Of a DNA stretch of 64,000 nt, positions 53,705 through 63,245 are shown one piece after another. Origin of the DNA: Haloarcula marismortui ATCC 43049 (GTDB lineage Archaea; Halobacteriota; Halobacteria; Halobacteriales; Haloarculaceae); the NCBI RefSeq assembly GCF_000011085.1, contig NC_006396.1, forward strand, positions 2,046,001 to 2,110,000. The letters run 5' to 3'. The position numbers and the translations under genes were made by a program. The notes under the pieces are model-generated. The model ran no database searches. It saw only the letters and a list, made by a program, of their open reading frames with translations, and had not been told where the DNA came from. Each line of letters opens with the position of its first letter. Within the stretch, counting starts at the first letter, position 1.

Positions 53705-54703
53705 TTACGCCGTCGGAAAGAGCGTCTCGGGGAGGTCGCCCGGCAGTTCGTCGCGGTCGTGGACAGCCTCGAAGTCAGGGTCGGGACCCATCGGGACGAT
53801 ACGCTTCGGGCTCACGTCGGGGTGGGTGGTGTAGTAGTGCTCCGTGATGTGGTCCATGTTCACCGTCTCAGCGACACCGGGGAGCTGGTAGAGGTCCCGG
53901 AGGTACGGCCAGAGGTTGTCGTACTCGCGGATGAGCTTGTGGTTGCACATGAAGTGGGTGTGATACACTTCGTCGAAGCGAACGAGCGTCGTGAACAGAC
54001 AGATATCCGCCTCGGTCAGGCGGTCGCCGGCGAGGAAACGCTGGTCTTCGAGGACAGTATCCCAGTGGTCCAGCGCGTCGAACAGTTCCTCGACGGCCTC
54101 GTCGTAGGCCGACTGGCTATCGGCGAAGCCAGACCGATAGACGCCGTTGTTGATCGGCTCGTAGATGTCGTCGATGATGCGGTCGACCTCGTCTTGATAG
54201 CCCTCGGGGTAGAGGTCAACGTCGTTGTCCGACACGTCGTCGAACTCGGTATCGAGCATTCGGAGGATCTCCTCGGACTCGTTGTTGACGATGGTCTCTT
54301 CCTGCTTGTCCCACAGCACCGGCACTGTCACGCGGCAGGTCGCGTCGGGGTCGGCTTCGACATAGACCTCGCGGAGGTAGTCCGACCCGTTGACCGTATC
54401 CGGCGTACAGCCCGCCTTCTCGGGCGTGAACTGCCAGCCGTCCTCGCCGCGGAACGGGTCGACGTAGTCGACGGTGATGGCGTCTTCGAGTCCCAGCAGC
54501 TTCCGGGCGACCAGAATCCGGTGGGCCCACGGACAGGCGCGGCAAGCGTACAGGTGGTACCGGCCGGCTTCGGGCTGGAACCGCGCGTCGGGGTCGTCCT
54601 CGACCCGGTCACGGAAGGTTGTGTCCTGCCGGTCGAAGGCCCCGTCCTCGTTCGTAGTTTCGTATGCGTCAGTCCGCCACTCGCCGTCAACGAGCGTATT
54701 CAT
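53705..54703 (-). CDS. glutathionyl-hydroquinone reductase-like protein (Xi-class GST family)
   Basis: A 332-aa protein with a thioredoxin-fold domain containing YACRACPWAHR (about 52-62, CPWA catalytic Cys as in the Xi class) and PVLWDKQEETIVNNESEEI, then an all-alpha C-terminal domain with DALDHWDTVLEDQRFLAGDRLTEADICLFTTLVRFD. Known members reduce glutathionyl-hydroquinones. Haloarchaea use gamma-glutamylcysteine, not glutathione, so the true thiol partner here is inferred to differ. ATG at 54703 (MNTLVDGEW). Confidence 0.85.
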   Translation of the reverse strand: MNTLVDGEWRTDAYETTNEDGAFDRQDTTFRDRVEDDPDARFQPEAGRYHLYACRACPWAHRILVARKLLGLEDAITVDYVDPFRGEDGWQFTPEKAGCTPDTVNGSDYLREVYVEADPDATCRVTVPVLWDKQEETIVNNESEEILRMLDTEFDDVSDNDVDLYPEGYQDEVDRIIDDIYEPINNGVYRSGFADSQSAYDEAVEELFDALDHWDTVLEDQRFLAGDRLTEADICLFTTLVRFDEVYHTHFMCNHKLIREYDNLWPYLRDLYQLPGVAETVNMDHITEHYYTTHPDVSPKRIVPMGPDPDFEAVHDRDELPGDLPETLFPTA

Positions 54704-54920
54704 GGTATCTATGATATGTGCGCAAAGCGTAAAAGAACGCGGTGACAGCGGTGTTACCAGAACACACTGACACCCACACGGACAGCAAACTGCCGACACA
54801 GCCATCACAGCAACGGCCAGTTTGGGCCCGCTCACGGTTGTGTGGGACACACCAGCACGCCGCCGGGCGGGTTCGAAGCCCTTATTGGGCCGCTCGGCGA
54901 CGTATTCTCCAAGAGTACCT

Positions 54921-55454
54921 ATGTCGGACAAACCCGCCTCAATGTACCGGGACATCGACAAGCCCGCGTACACCCGACGCGAATACATCACAGGCATTCC
55001 CGGGTCGAAGATCGCACAGCACAAGATGGGCCGTAAACAGAAGGACGCCGACGATTACCCCGTCCAGATCAGCCTCATCGTCGAGGAGACTGTCCAGCTC
55101 CGTCACGGCTCGCTGGAGGCCTCCCGCCTGTCGGCCAACCGCCACCTGATCAAAGAGCTCGGCGAAGAGGGTGACTACAAGATGACGCTGCGGAAGTTCC
55201 CTCACCAGGTCCTGCGCGAGAACAAGCAGGCGACCGGTGCCGGGGCCGACCGTGTCTCCGACGGGATGCGTGCCGCCTTCGGGAAGATCGTCGGCACCGC
55301 CGCCCGCGTTCAGGCCGGCGAACAGCTGTTCACCGCCTACTGTAACGTCGAAGACGCAGAGCACGTCAAGGAAGCGTTCCGCCGTGCCTACAACAAGATC
55401 ACTCCTTCTTGCCGCATCAAGGTCGAGCGCGGCGAAGAGCTGCTGATTGCGTAA
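54921..55454 (+). CDS. rpl10e: large ribosomal subunit protein L10e (uL16)
   Basis: A 177-aa ribosomal protein. Family marks: [75 protein letters not shown] and [10 protein letters not shown], each read in pieces of the natural protein. It lies at the A-site side of the large subunit. ATG at 54921 follows CAAGAGTACCT; the in-frame upstream sequence from 54822 is not part of the family. Confidence 0.97.
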   Translation: MSDKPASMYRDIDKPAYTRREYITGIPGSKIAQHKMGRKQKDADDYPVQISLIVEETVQLRHGSLEASRLSANRHLIKELGEEGDYKMTLRKFPHQVLRENKQATGAGADRVSDGMRAAFGKIVGTAARVQAGEQLFTAYCNVEDAEHVKEAFRRAYNKITPSCRIKVERGEELLIA

Positions 55455-55691
55455 GTCAATCAGCAACGGCCACTCGCCGTTCGCAGAACGTGGCGAAGAA
55501 CTGCGTACCGCGTAAGTCGGACAGCGGTGTTTTCTCGCCTTCACAGGCGGGACAACCGCCTCGGCCTCGTTTTTCCGCGTCGCTCCAAAGAGTCCCATCC
55601 CAGTCGCTGGATAACGCAGTCGTAGCCGCGGTCTTGTTGTATGTTACCAGCACCCACAATACTCTTGGGCCCGTCCAGCGTACCATCACGT

Positions 55692-55889
55692 ATGGCGTTC
55701 CGACTCGTACTCCTGGCTCTCGGCGTCCTCGAACTACTCCGGCCCCGGAAAGTCGTCGACTTCTGGATGGGGCTCGCAACGACAAACGGCGACGGGGTAG
55801 ACCTGCGGCCGTGGGTGTACAGCGCCGCCCGCGTCGAGGGCGCACTCCTCGTGCTGTGGGTGCTCCGGCGAAGTCGAAGCGGCGAGTGA
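55692..55889 (+). CDS. 65-aa membrane protein of unknown function
   Basis: MAFRLVLLALGVLELLRPRKVVDFW... with one or two hydrophobic segments (residues 2-16 and about 47-58) separated by an acidic, Trp-containing loop. Conserved-looking composition and strand-typical third positions. No family known. Confidence 0.6.
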   Translation: MAFRLVLLALGVLELLRPRKVVDFWMGLATTNGDGVDLRPWVYSAARVEGALLVLWVLRRSRSGE

Positions 55890-55946
55890 CTCGGCAGAAC
55901 GGTCTGCCACACCACACGGGTGACCGGCGCTGCTAGCGGGTGCCCG

Positions 55947-56378
55947 CTACGTATCGCCGGACAGTCGGACCGTCAACACCGGCGCGTCCGCCGTCCGAAC
56001 AACTTTCTCGGTGACGCTCCCCAGCAGAAACCGGTCCAGACCGCTCCGCCCGTGGGTTCCCATGACGATCATATCGACACCCGCCGTCTCGGCGTAGTCG
56101 ATAATCTCCTCATAGGGGTCGCCCATTCGGTGCTCGGCAACAACGGCCGCGCCGTGGGCGGCGATATCATCGATAGTCTCGTCGATGACCTGCTCGGTCT
56201 GTTCCTGCAGCGATTCGATGGTCGTTGCTTCTGCCGCGGCGCTTCCGAGATACGTCGAATCGACGACAGAGAGCACGTGAATCGTCGCGTCGTGCGTCGC
56301 TGCCAGTTCGAGCGCGTGTGCGAGCGCCTCGTCTGCGCCGTCACTCCCATCTGTCGGAAAGAGGATATCGTCGTACAC
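55947..56378 (-). CDS. universal stress protein (UspA family)
   Basis: A 143-aa single Usp domain. YDDILFPTDGSDGADEALAHALELA at the start and the ATP-binding motif GTHGRSGLDRFLLGSVTEKV (about 112-131, G-x2-G-x9-GS) show the nucleotide-binding class. Acts as a dimer in stress and metabolic responses; the trigger here is unknown. It is divergent from the ATP-grasp gene. Confidence 0.95.
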   Translation of the reverse strand: MYDDILFPTDGSDGADEALAHALELAATHDATIHVLSVVDSTYLGSAAAEATTIESLQEQTEQVIDETIDDIAAHGAAVVAEHRMGDPYEEIIDYAETAGVDMIVMGTHGRSGLDRFLLGSVTEKVVRTADAPVLTVRLSGDT

Positions 56379-56554
56379 GCGTGGCCTATTCTCCCCAACA
56401 TACTTAGTATTTGTCTGACAATTTTGAATATAGTTGCGTATTCATCCACTCTACCCGCTATTCTGTGGATTGTGGCAGTCGGAACGAGGCGCGCGACAGG
56501 GCTTCGACTGTGTGGCTGCGAGCGTATTTTATCTCTCCACGACAACGAAAAGCC

Positions 56555-57418
56555 ATGCACAGGCTGGCCGTCGCCACGAACGCCGAGACTTTCGAGCGGA
56601 TGCAGGCCCCGCTGGCGGCCCGGGATATTGAGGTGGGCCACGTCGAAACGGCCGAGCGGACGCTGCCGCTTGATGAGAGCCCCTTCGACGAATACGACAT
56701 AGGCTTCGTCTATCCCTCCCGAATCATGGAGGGAGCGGTCGCCGACGCCATGCTGGACGTGCCGTGGGTCAACGACCGCGAGGCCATCCTCCGCTCACGA
56801 AACAAGGCCGACGTACTGGCACGCCTCGGCCGTGCGGACGTGCCCGTTCCCGAGACCGTCATGGTGTCGAACCCGGCGAGTGAGGCCGAGCTGACCGCGG
56901 CGTTCGAGCAGTTCGACCCGCCCGTGGTCGTGAAGCCGAACTCGACGACCCGCGGCGTCGGCGTCGCAAAGGCCCACGACCTGGATTCGTTTCTCGGCAT
57001 CGTCGACTACCTCGACCTGGTCCACGACTACCGCGCGGTCGGCGACCAGTCGTTTCTCGTGCAGGAGTACATCGCCGACGCTGCCGACTACCGCGTGATG
57101 GTCGTCGACGGTGAGTACGTCGGGGCGGTCGAGCGCCGCCTCCCCGAAGCGAGCCGCGAGCAGGGCCGGTGGAAGCACAACGTCCACCGCGGGGCCGATG
57201 CTGAAGGGCAGGCACTACCAGCAGCGCTGCGGGAACTAGCCGAAGACGCGGCCGACGAGCTGGCGATTCCGTACCTCGGCGTCGACCTGCTGGTAACCGA
57301 GGACCGTGCAGTAGTCAACGAGACGAACGCCCGCCCGACGATCGACTCGGCGACGAAGTACGAGGACGGCTTCTGGGACGACCTGGCGGCGTTGATACGG
57401 CAAACAGCGGAGCAGTAG
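56555..57418 (+). CDS. RimK-like ATP-grasp ligase
   Basis: A 287-aa protein. NDREAILRSRNKADVLARLGRADVPVPETVMV then FDPPVVVKPNSTTRGVGVAKAHD and SFLVQEYIADAADYRVMVVDGEYVGAVER carry the ATP-grasp signature, and YLGVDLLVTEDRAVVNETNARPTID the metal-binding Glu/Asn end. Joins a carboxylate to an amine, for example adding glutamate or making a coenzyme; the substrate cannot be predicted. The ATG at 56555 lies 28 nt after a GTATTTTATC box, fitting a leaderless mRNA, and no earlier start has such support. Confidence 0.88.
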   Translation: MHRLAVATNAETFERMQAPLAARDIEVGHVETAERTLPLDESPFDEYDIGFVYPSRIMEGAVADAMLDVPWVNDREAILRSRNKADVLARLGRADVPVPETVMVSNPASEAELTAAFEQFDPPVVVKPNSTTRGVGVAKAHDLDSFLGIVDYLDLVHDYRAVGDQSFLVQEYIADAADYRVMVVDGEYVGAVERRLPEASREQGRWKHNVHRGADAEGQALPAALRELAEDAADELAIPYLGVDLLVTEDRAVVNETNARPTIDSATKYEDGFWDDLAALIRQTAEQ

Positions 57419-57469
57419 CGAAGCGAGTGCGCTGTTCTCAGTTTAAAAACAGACGGTGTACTGTGCGCG

Positions 57470-57856
57470 CTACAGTTCGATGTCCGCGGAGTCCTCTTCG
57501 GGGTCGAAGGTGACTTCGAGGATGCCGTTGTTGTACGTCGCGGCGGCGGAGTGTTCGTCGACGCGGGTCGGTAGGGTCAGTCGTTCATGGTACTCGCGCT
57601 CCGGACTTTCGGCGTTGATCGTGAGGACAGTGCCGTCGCACTTGAGGTCGATCGCGTCCTTGTCGACACCCGGAACGTCAGCGACGACCCGGATCTCCTC
57701 GTCGGTTTCGTGAACGTCGACGTGGAGGTCGGCCCCACCGCCACCGGTGTCCCGGTCGATATGGACGTCGCCTTCGGCCCCCATCATCTCGTCCATCATC
57801 CGCTCTATTTCCCGGAAGAACTCGTCGAACGGGTCGTCACTGTCATCGCGTCTCAT
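57470..57856 (-). CDS. Hsp20/alpha-crystallin family protein
   Basis: A 128-aa small heat-shock protein. The first 30 residues are acidic with Met-rich repeats (FFREIERMMDEMMGAEG). The alpha-crystallin domain contains EEIRVVADVPGVDKDAIDLKCDGTVLTI and YNNGILEVTF near the end. Shorter than the Hsp20 at 33871-34371 and lacking its Arg-rich arm. Starts at ATG 57856. Convergent with the ATP-grasp gene, about 50 nt away. Confidence 0.92.
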   Translation of the reverse strand: MRRDDSDDPFDEFFREIERMMDEMMGAEGDVHIDRDTGGGGADLHVDVHETDEEIRVVADVPGVDKDAIDLKCDGTVLTINAESPEREYHERLTLPTRVDEHSAAATYNNGILEVTFDPEEDSADIEL

Positions 57857-58057
57857 TCCTATAGGTCAGTACGTCCGTCCGTTTCAAAAGCCTTCGGACG
57901 AACCTAGTCCCTGTTAGCTGACACTGTCGAGGGGACACTCTCAGTCGGGCTAGCACCATCACTATTAATCATTCGCGCCCGAACACGCATAAACAAACAC
58001 AAATTTACAACAAATCCGAAAACATTTTACACTGACCGACTGCCTCTCTAGACACCA

Positions 58058-59062
58058 ATGAGTAAGCCAGTCCGCGTCGGCCTCAACGGCTTCGGCCGTA
58101 TCGGCCGCAACGTATTCCGCGCATCGTTACACAACGACGACGTCGAGATCGTCGGTATCAACGACGTCATGGACGATTCCGAGATCGATTACTTCGCCCA
58201 GTACGACACCGTCATGGGCGAACTCGAAGGGGCCAGCGTCGACGACGGCGTCCTCACAGTCGAGGGCACCGACTTCGAGGCAGGCATCTTCCACGAGACC
58301 GATCCCACACAGCTCCCATGGGAGGACCTTGACGTTGACGTGGCCTTCGAGGCGACCGGCATCTTCCGCACCAAGGAGGACGCGAGCCAGCATCTCGACG
58401 CCGGGGCCGACAAGGTTCTCATCTCCGCCCCGCCGAAGGGCGACGAGCCGGTCAAGCAGCTCGTCTACGGCGTCAACCACGACGAATACGAGGGCGAAGA
58501 TGTCGTCTCGAACGCCTCCTGTACGACCAACTCCATCACGCCGGTCGCGAAGGTCCTCGACGAGGAGTTCGGCATCAACGCCGGCCAGCTAACGACGGTC
58601 CACGCCTACACCGGCTCCCAGAACCTGATGGACGGCCCGAACGGCAAGCCCCGCCGTCGCCGTGCAGCCGCCGAAAACATCATTCCGACCTCGACCGGTG
58701 CTGCGCAGGCGGCCACCGAGGTCCTGCCCGAGCTTGAGGGCAAGCTCGACGGGATGGCCATCCGCGTCCCGGTGCCGAACGGCTCCATTACCGAGTTCGT
58801 CGTCGACCTTGACGACGACGTGACGGAGAGCGACGTCAACGCCGCCTTCGAGGAAGCCGCCGCCGGCGACCTCGAAGGCGTGCTGGGCGTCACGAGCGAT
58901 GATGTCGTCTCCTCCGACATCCTCGGGGACCCGTACTCCACGCAGGTCGACCTGCAGTCGACGAACGTCGTCTCCGGAATGACGAAGATCCTCACCTGGT
59001 ACGACAACGAGTACGGCTTCTCGAACCGGATGCTCGACGTAGCCGAGTACATCACCGAGTAA
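58058..59062 (+). CDS. gap: glyceraldehyde-3-phosphate dehydrogenase, bacterial (type I) form
   Basis: A 334-aa NAD(P)-dependent enzyme. VGLNGFGRIGRNVFRA at the start, the catalytic Cys in VSNASCTTN (C155), and the Cys-activating His in TVHAYTG (H182). This is the bacterial-type enzyme, which in haloarchaea serves sugar breakdown; it makes 1,3-bisphosphoglycerate, used by PGK encoded just downstream. The upstream region (57857-58057) contains several A/T-rich TATA-like boxes. From memory, Haloferax volcanii has gapB and pgk adjacent too. Confidence 0.96.
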   Translation: MSKPVRVGLNGFGRIGRNVFRASLHNDDVEIVGINDVMDDSEIDYFAQYDTVMGELEGASVDDGVLTVEGTDFEAGIFHETDPTQLPWEDLDVDVAFEATGIFRTKEDASQHLDAGADKVLISAPPKGDEPVKQLVYGVNHDEYEGEDVVSNASCTTNSITPVAKVLDEEFGINAGQLTTVHAYTGSQNLMDGPNGKPRRRRAAAENIIPTSTGAAQAATEVLPELEGKLDGMAIRVPVPNGSITEFVVDLDDDVTESDVNAAFEEAAAGDLEGVLGVTSDDVVSSDILGDPYSTQVDLQSTNVVSGMTKILTWYDNEYGFSNRMLDVAEYITE

Positions 59063-59092
59063 GCGCGGAAACGGTTTTCGACGCCAGTAAGA

Positions 59093-59172
59093 TTTATAAT
59101 TATTATTCACTAACGATGCCACACACAGAGCCCGAGCCAGTGCCTGACCACTGGCCGTCTCTGTGTATCGGA
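59093..59172 (+). ncRNA. possible structured RNA or leader in the gap-pgk spacer
   Basis: A TTTATAAT box (59093-59100) is followed by ACACAGAG (59123-59130) pairing with CTCTGTGT (59159-59166), and inside it CCAGTG-CCTGAC-CACTGG (59137-59154) is a perfect 6-bp hairpin. The spacer 59063-59366 is 304 nt and contains no credible protein gene; the rest of it is featureless. Confidence 0.3.
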
Positions 59173-59366
59173 CAGACGACTGTGCCCGCAGTTGACACAC
59201 CCTGACCCGGTGTTGGCTGTGTCCGGTGCAGGTGTCCCCACCCCACTCTCCCACCCCTCGCTTTTGCGTTGGCAACCAGAGCAGATAGCGGTGCTACTCC
59301 TCCAACAGGCCGCTCGCTGTTCGGACTCGGAAACCGTTAAGCGGCCGGCAGGTTTCCTCTCGAGTG

Positions 59367-60569
59367 ATGACTTTCCAGACGCTCGATGACCTCGACGACG
59401 GACAGCGCGTTCTCGTCCGACTCGACCTCAACTCACCGGTGGAGGACGGCACGGTACAGGACAATCGACGGTTCGACCGCCACGCGGAGACGGTCAGCGA
59501 ACTCGTCGACCGTGGGTTCGAGGTCGCGGTGCTGGCCCATCAGGGCCGCCCGGGCCGCGACGACTTCGTCTCGCTTGCGCAACACGCCGAGATCCTCGCC
59601 GACCATATCGACCACGACGTGGACTTCGTCGACGAGACCTACGGGCCACAGGCGATTCACGACATCGCTGACCTCGACGGCGGCGACGTACTCGTGCTTG
59701 AGAACACGCGGATGTGCGACGATGAACTGCCCGAGGAAGACCCCGAAGTCAAATCACAGACAGAGTTCGTCCAGACGTTGAAAGACGAGTTCGACGCATA
59801 CATCAACGACGCCTACTCTGCGGCCCACCGCTCACACGCCTCACTCGTCGGCTTCCCGCTGGTGATGGACGCCTACGCTGGCCGCGTGATGGAAACCGAG
59901 TACGAGGCCAACACCGCCATCGCCGAGAAGGAGTTCGACGGGCAGGTGACGATGGTCGTCGGCGGAACGAAGGCAACGGACGTTATCGACGTGATGACCC
60001 ACCTCGATGAGAAGGTCGACGACTTCCTGCTTGGCGGTATCGCCGGGGAGCTGTTCCTGCGGGCCGCTGGCTACCCGGTCGGCTACGACATCGACGACGC
60101 GAACCTCTACGACGAGCAGTGGGAGGAAAACAGCGAGAAAATCGAGTCCATGCTCGAAGACCACCGCGACCAGATCACGCTCGCGGTCGATCTGGCCTAC
60201 GAAGACGACGGTGACCGCGCCGAGCAGGCCGTCGACGACATCGAGGAAAAAAGCGTCTCCTACCTCGACGTTGGGAGCGAGACCGTCATGGAGTATTCGC
60301 CGGTCATCCGCGACTCCGAGGCCGTCTTCGTGAAGGGCGCGCTGGGGATGTTCGAAGACGAGCGGTTCTCGGTCGGCACTGCCGGCGTCCTCGAAGCCAT
60401 TGCCGACACCGACTGCTTCTCCGTCGTGGGCGGCGGCGACACTTCGCGAGCTATCGAGATGTACGGGATGGAAGAAGACGAGTTCGGCCACGTCTCTATC
60501 GCGGGCGGGGCCTACATCCGGGCACTGACCGGCGCGGAACTGGTCGGCGTCGAAGTGCTGCAGCGTTAA
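59367..60569 (+). CDS. pgk: phosphoglycerate kinase
   Basis: A 400-aa glycolytic kinase. RVLVRLDLNSPVEDG at the N-terminus, RFDRHAETV, AVLAHQGRPGRDDF, LENTRM, YINDAYSAAHRSHASLVGF, MVVGGTKATDVIDVM, and the C-terminal nucleotide-binding VVGGGDTSRAIEMYG and SIAGGAYIRALTG. The GG-rich loop GAYIRAL replaces the bacterial GGASLE-type end, as in archaeal PGKs. ATG at 59367; a GTG directly before it is the alternative. Follows gap, presumably as part of one pathway unit though separately initiated. Confidence 0.95.
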   Translation: MTFQTLDDLDDGQRVLVRLDLNSPVEDGTVQDNRRFDRHAETVSELVDRGFEVAVLAHQGRPGRDDFVSLAQHAEILADHIDHDVDFVDETYGPQAIHDIADLDGGDVLVLENTRMCDDELPEEDPEVKSQTEFVQTLKDEFDAYINDAYSAAHRSHASLVGFPLVMDAYAGRVMETEYEANTAIAEKEFDGQVTMVVGGTKATDVIDVMTHLDEKVDDFLLGGIAGELFLRAAGYPVGYDIDDANLYDEQWEENSEKIESMLEDHRDQITLAVDLAYEDDGDRAEQAVDDIEEKSVSYLDVGSETVMEYSPVIRDSEAVFVKGALGMFEDERFSVGTAGVLEAIADTDCFSVVGGGDTSRAIEMYGMEEDEFGHVSIAGGAYIRALTGAELVGVEVLQR

Positions 60570-60712
60570 CTTCGGCCTTTCGTCTCGGCGTGTCGCAGGT
60601 CCCAGTCCTCGGTTAGTTCGTCGGGCACCTCGACGATCCGACCGGTTTCGGTCGGCTCCGTCCGTGCGTGACGGCCAGTCCAGTCGTGGTCAGCGTCGGG
60701 CGTGGCTGCCAT
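60566..60712 (-). CDS. 48-aa haloarchaeal protein
   Basis: MAATPDADHDWTGRHARTEP... ending ...DWDLRHAETKGRS. Acidic start and balanced composition typical of a real small halophile gene. Its TAA overlaps the pgk stop codon (tail-to-tail by 4 nt). A TATA-like TTTATCG-type stretch could not be placed with confidence. Function unknown. Confidence 0.55.
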   Translation of the reverse strand: MAATPDADHDWTGRHARTEPTETGRIVEVPDELTEDWDLRHAETKGRS

Positions 60713-60840
60713 ATACCGCGTTACCAGCGGCGAGTGTAAATTCCTTCTGCAAAATTAGCGTAAATAATTACTCGATTCCGAGTCTATGTTACGTCTCCGG
60801 GAAGCGAAGTGCTTTCCGCCAGCCGCGCCGTATCTGACAT

Positions 60841-61419
60841 ATGTTCACCGGAATCGTCGAGACGACCGGCGAGGTGCAGGCGGTTATTGACGACGAGGGC
60901 GGGCGCCGGATGCGGATCGGCGCGCCGTTCGAGGGACTCGACCACGGCCAGTCGATCAGCGTCAGCGGCGTCTGTCTCACCGTCGAGAAGGCGGCCGACG
61001 GCGAGTGGTTCGAGGTGTTTCTCGCCCAGGAAACCCTCGCCCGGACGTTCTTCGATAATCTCGACGGTGGTGACCAGGTAAATCTTGAGCGGGCGATGCC
61101 CGCCGACGGCCGGTTCGACGGCCACATCGTGCAGGGCCATGTCGATACGACGGCCGAAATCGTCGGTATCGAGCAGGAAGGCGAGGACTGGACGTTCACG
61201 TTCTCCCTACCCGAGACCCATCGGAACTATCTGGTTCAAAAAGGGTCGATAACAGTCGACGGCATCAGTCTCACCGTCGCCGACCGTCGCTCCGAAGAGT
61301 TCGATGTGGCGATCATCCCGACGACGTACGCCGAGACGACGCTGTCGGAGAAGTCGGTCGGCGATCCGGTACATCTGGAGGTCGACGTGGTCGCAAAGTA
61401 CGTCGAACAGCTTGCTTAA
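60841..61419 (+). CDS. ribE: riboflavin synthase alpha chain
   Basis: A 192-aa enzyme made of two similar lumazine-binding beta barrels: MFTGIVETTGEV ... GVCLTV ... FFDNLDGGDQVNLERAMPADGRFDGHIVQGHVD and YLVQKGSITVDGISLTVADR ... VHLEVDVVAKYV. It converts two 6,7-dimethyl-8-ribityllumazines to riboflavin. Bacterial-type enzyme; most non-halophilic archaea use a different synthase. ATG at 60841 (ACATATG). Its TAA overlaps the PrsW-like gene's stop by 4 nt, tail to tail. Confidence 0.95.
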   Translation: MFTGIVETTGEVQAVIDDEGGRRMRIGAPFEGLDHGQSISVSGVCLTVEKAADGEWFEVFLAQETLARTFFDNLDGGDQVNLERAMPADGRFDGHIVQGHVDTTAEIVGIEQEGEDWTFTFSLPETHRNYLVQKGSITVDGISLTVADRRSEEFDVAIIPTTYAETTLSEKSVGDPVHLEVDVVAKYVEQLA

Positions 61420-62450
61420 GGGTCGAACTCGGTCTGTTCCGGGCGAAGCTCGGTCTCGTCCGGGTCCTCGTGAGCACGAGTGTACGCCTGCCGATAGGCG
61501 CGAACCTTTTTCAGCAACAGGAGGCCGAAGATCGAGTCGTACACGATGACGAAGCCGAAGAACGCGACGAGGAAGTCAACGTTGTATATGGTCGCCGCAA
61601 TGGCCGTAACTGGGCCAGCTAGCGTGTTGTAGACGGCGTGGATGACAGAGGCGATGAGCAGCCCTTTCAGGACAATCGGGCCGGCGTCGTCCGGATTGAA
61701 CTTGGCCAGGCCGAGGTAGTAGCCGGCGAAGGCCGAGTAGATGACGTGGCCCGGCCCCGCGAGCGCTCTGACCGCAGTGATGTCGCTGCTGGCGGCGAGT
61801 AACTCAACAGTCCCGGCGGCCATCTCGGCATTTTGGGTGATATACAGCGCGTTTTCAATAGTCGCAAAGCCAAGACCGGCGGCAGCACCGTACACGGCAC
61901 CGTCGACGACAGTATCAAAACGCTCGTCACGGAAGGCGTACAGCCGCACCGCGAGCTGTTTCACTGTTTCTTCCACGGGGCCGACAATAAGGAAAAAGAA
62001 AAACACCTGTCCGAGAAACGGCACTAGGCCGAACCCGGAGCCGATTGCCTGCACCGGGGTGCCGAAAACACCGTTGAGGATGCCGGCAAAGCCGGCAAAT
62101 AGCACGCCCAGCAGGAATGTCCCCACGAGCAGCGTCAGCGGCTCCGGCGTGGTCACGTCAGCGTAGTAGATGTAGGCCGCGAGTCCGAGCGCCGGCACGG
62201 CGGAGAGAATCGCCATCCCAGCAAACAACGGCTGGTCGCCGACTGCGCCGAGGCTCCCGAACGCCACCTGCAAGAGGAGAATCAGAATGGCCGCAACGAT
62301 GACCAGATACCGCAGGGTTCGTATTCCGATATGGTAGAGCCAGTGGGCGAACCGGTCCAGTGTCGACCGGGGCTCCCAAGTCGATATCTCATAGAGATCA
62401 GCAGACCCGTCAGCGTTTGCCTCGACCGGGTCCTGCCGTCGCTTTCCCAT
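61416..62450 (-). CDS. PrsW family intramembrane metalloprotease-like protein
   Basis: A 344-aa protein with about eight hydrophobic helices (from residue 46). VGPVEETVKQLAVRLYA (about 155-171) holds the EExxK-type motif, and FDTVVDGAVYGAAAGLGFATIENALY and AGPGHVIYSAFAGYYLGLA supply further conserved Glu and His. PrsW-type proteases cleave membrane-bound regulators such as anti-sigma factors; the archaeal substrate is unknown. The acidic N-terminal 40 residues are cytoplasmic. Confidence 0.85.
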   Translation of the reverse strand: MGKRRQDPVEANADGSADLYEISTWEPRSTLDRFAHWLYHIGIRTLRYLVIVAAILILLLQVAFGSLGAVGDQPLFAGMAILSAVPALGLAAYIYYADVTTPEPLTLLVGTFLLGVLFAGFAGILNGVFGTPVQAIGSGFGLVPFLGQVFFFFLIVGPVEETVKQLAVRLYAFRDERFDTVVDGAVYGAAAGLGFATIENALYITQNAEMAAGTVELLAASSDITAVRALAGPGHVIYSAFAGYYLGLAKFNPDDAGPIVLKGLLIASVIHAVYNTLAGPVTAIAATIYNVDFLVAFFGFVIVYDSIFGLLLLKKVRAYRQAYTRAHEDPDETELRPEQTEFDP

Positions 62451-62615
62451 GTCTCACGTCTGCATCCCGTCTCACCTAACCGTTTGGTTCGGGTATAACC
62501 AAGGAGCACTGGGCGGCGGGAGCGACGATACGGTGCTCAGTCAGGACACCCCCTGCCGGAACGGACACTTGCAGGAGACGAGAGGCTTTTCGCACGGGGC
62601 CACCAACAGGGACAC

Positions 62616-63209
62616 ATGACGCTACGCGCGGGTGTACTCGCGGTTCAGGGCGATGTCTCTGAACACGGGGACGCAATCGAGCGGGCAGCAGCGGCCCACG
62701 ACCGGACCGCAGAGGTCGTCGAGATACGCGAGGCGGGACTGGTCCCGGACTGCGATGTCCTGTTGCTACCGGGCGGGGAATCCACCACGATTTCGCGGCT
62801 CATCCACCGCGAAGGCATCGCAGAGGAAATCGAGTCCCACGTCGAGGCGGGCAAGCCGGTGCTGGCGACGTGTGCCGGGCTCATCGTCAGCGCGACCGAC
62901 GCACAGGACGACCGCGTCGACACACTGAATGTCATCGACGTCTCCGTCGAACGCAACGCCTTCGGTCGACAGCGGGACAGCTTCGAAGCCCCGCTTGACG
63001 TGACCGGGCTCAACGAATCATTCCCGGCGGTGTTCATCCGCGCACCAGTCATCGACTACGTGGGCGAGGATGTCGAAGTGCTGGCGACGTGGGACGACCG
63101 CCCGGTCGCGGTCCGTGACGGGCCGGTCGTCGGCACGTCGTTCCACCCCGAACTGACCGAGGACCCGCGCATCCACGATCTGGCCTTTTTCGACTCCGTG
63201 GAGTCGTAG
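62616..63209 (+). CDS. pdxT: pyridoxal 5'-phosphate synthase, glutaminase subunit PdxT
   Basis: A 197-aa class I glutamine amidotransferase. AGVLAVQGDVSEH at the start, PGGES (52-56), nucleophile C86 in ATCAGL, and the dyad H177/E179 in SFHPEL. It hydrolyses glutamine and passes ammonia to the PdxS synthase, which is not in this window. ATG at 62616. It lies in a short spacing before HisE. Confidence 0.96.
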   Translation: MTLRAGVLAVQGDVSEHGDAIERAAAAHDRTAEVVEIREAGLVPDCDVLLLPGGESTTISRLIHREGIAEEIESHVEAGKPVLATCAGLIVSATDAQDDRVDTLNVIDVSVERNAFGRQRDSFEAPLDVTGLNESFPAVFIRAPVIDYVGEDVEVLATWDDRPVAVRDGPVVGTSFHPELTEDPRIHDLAFFDSVES

Positions 63210-63245
63210 CGACGGCCTGAAGGCCCCGCTGACCGAACGACGGCT

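Noticed and set aside
59116-59205. A 29-codon open frame in the gap-pgk spacer
   Set aside because: It coincides with the inverted repeats, has unremarkable composition, and its distance from the TATA-like box is too short for a leaderless start.
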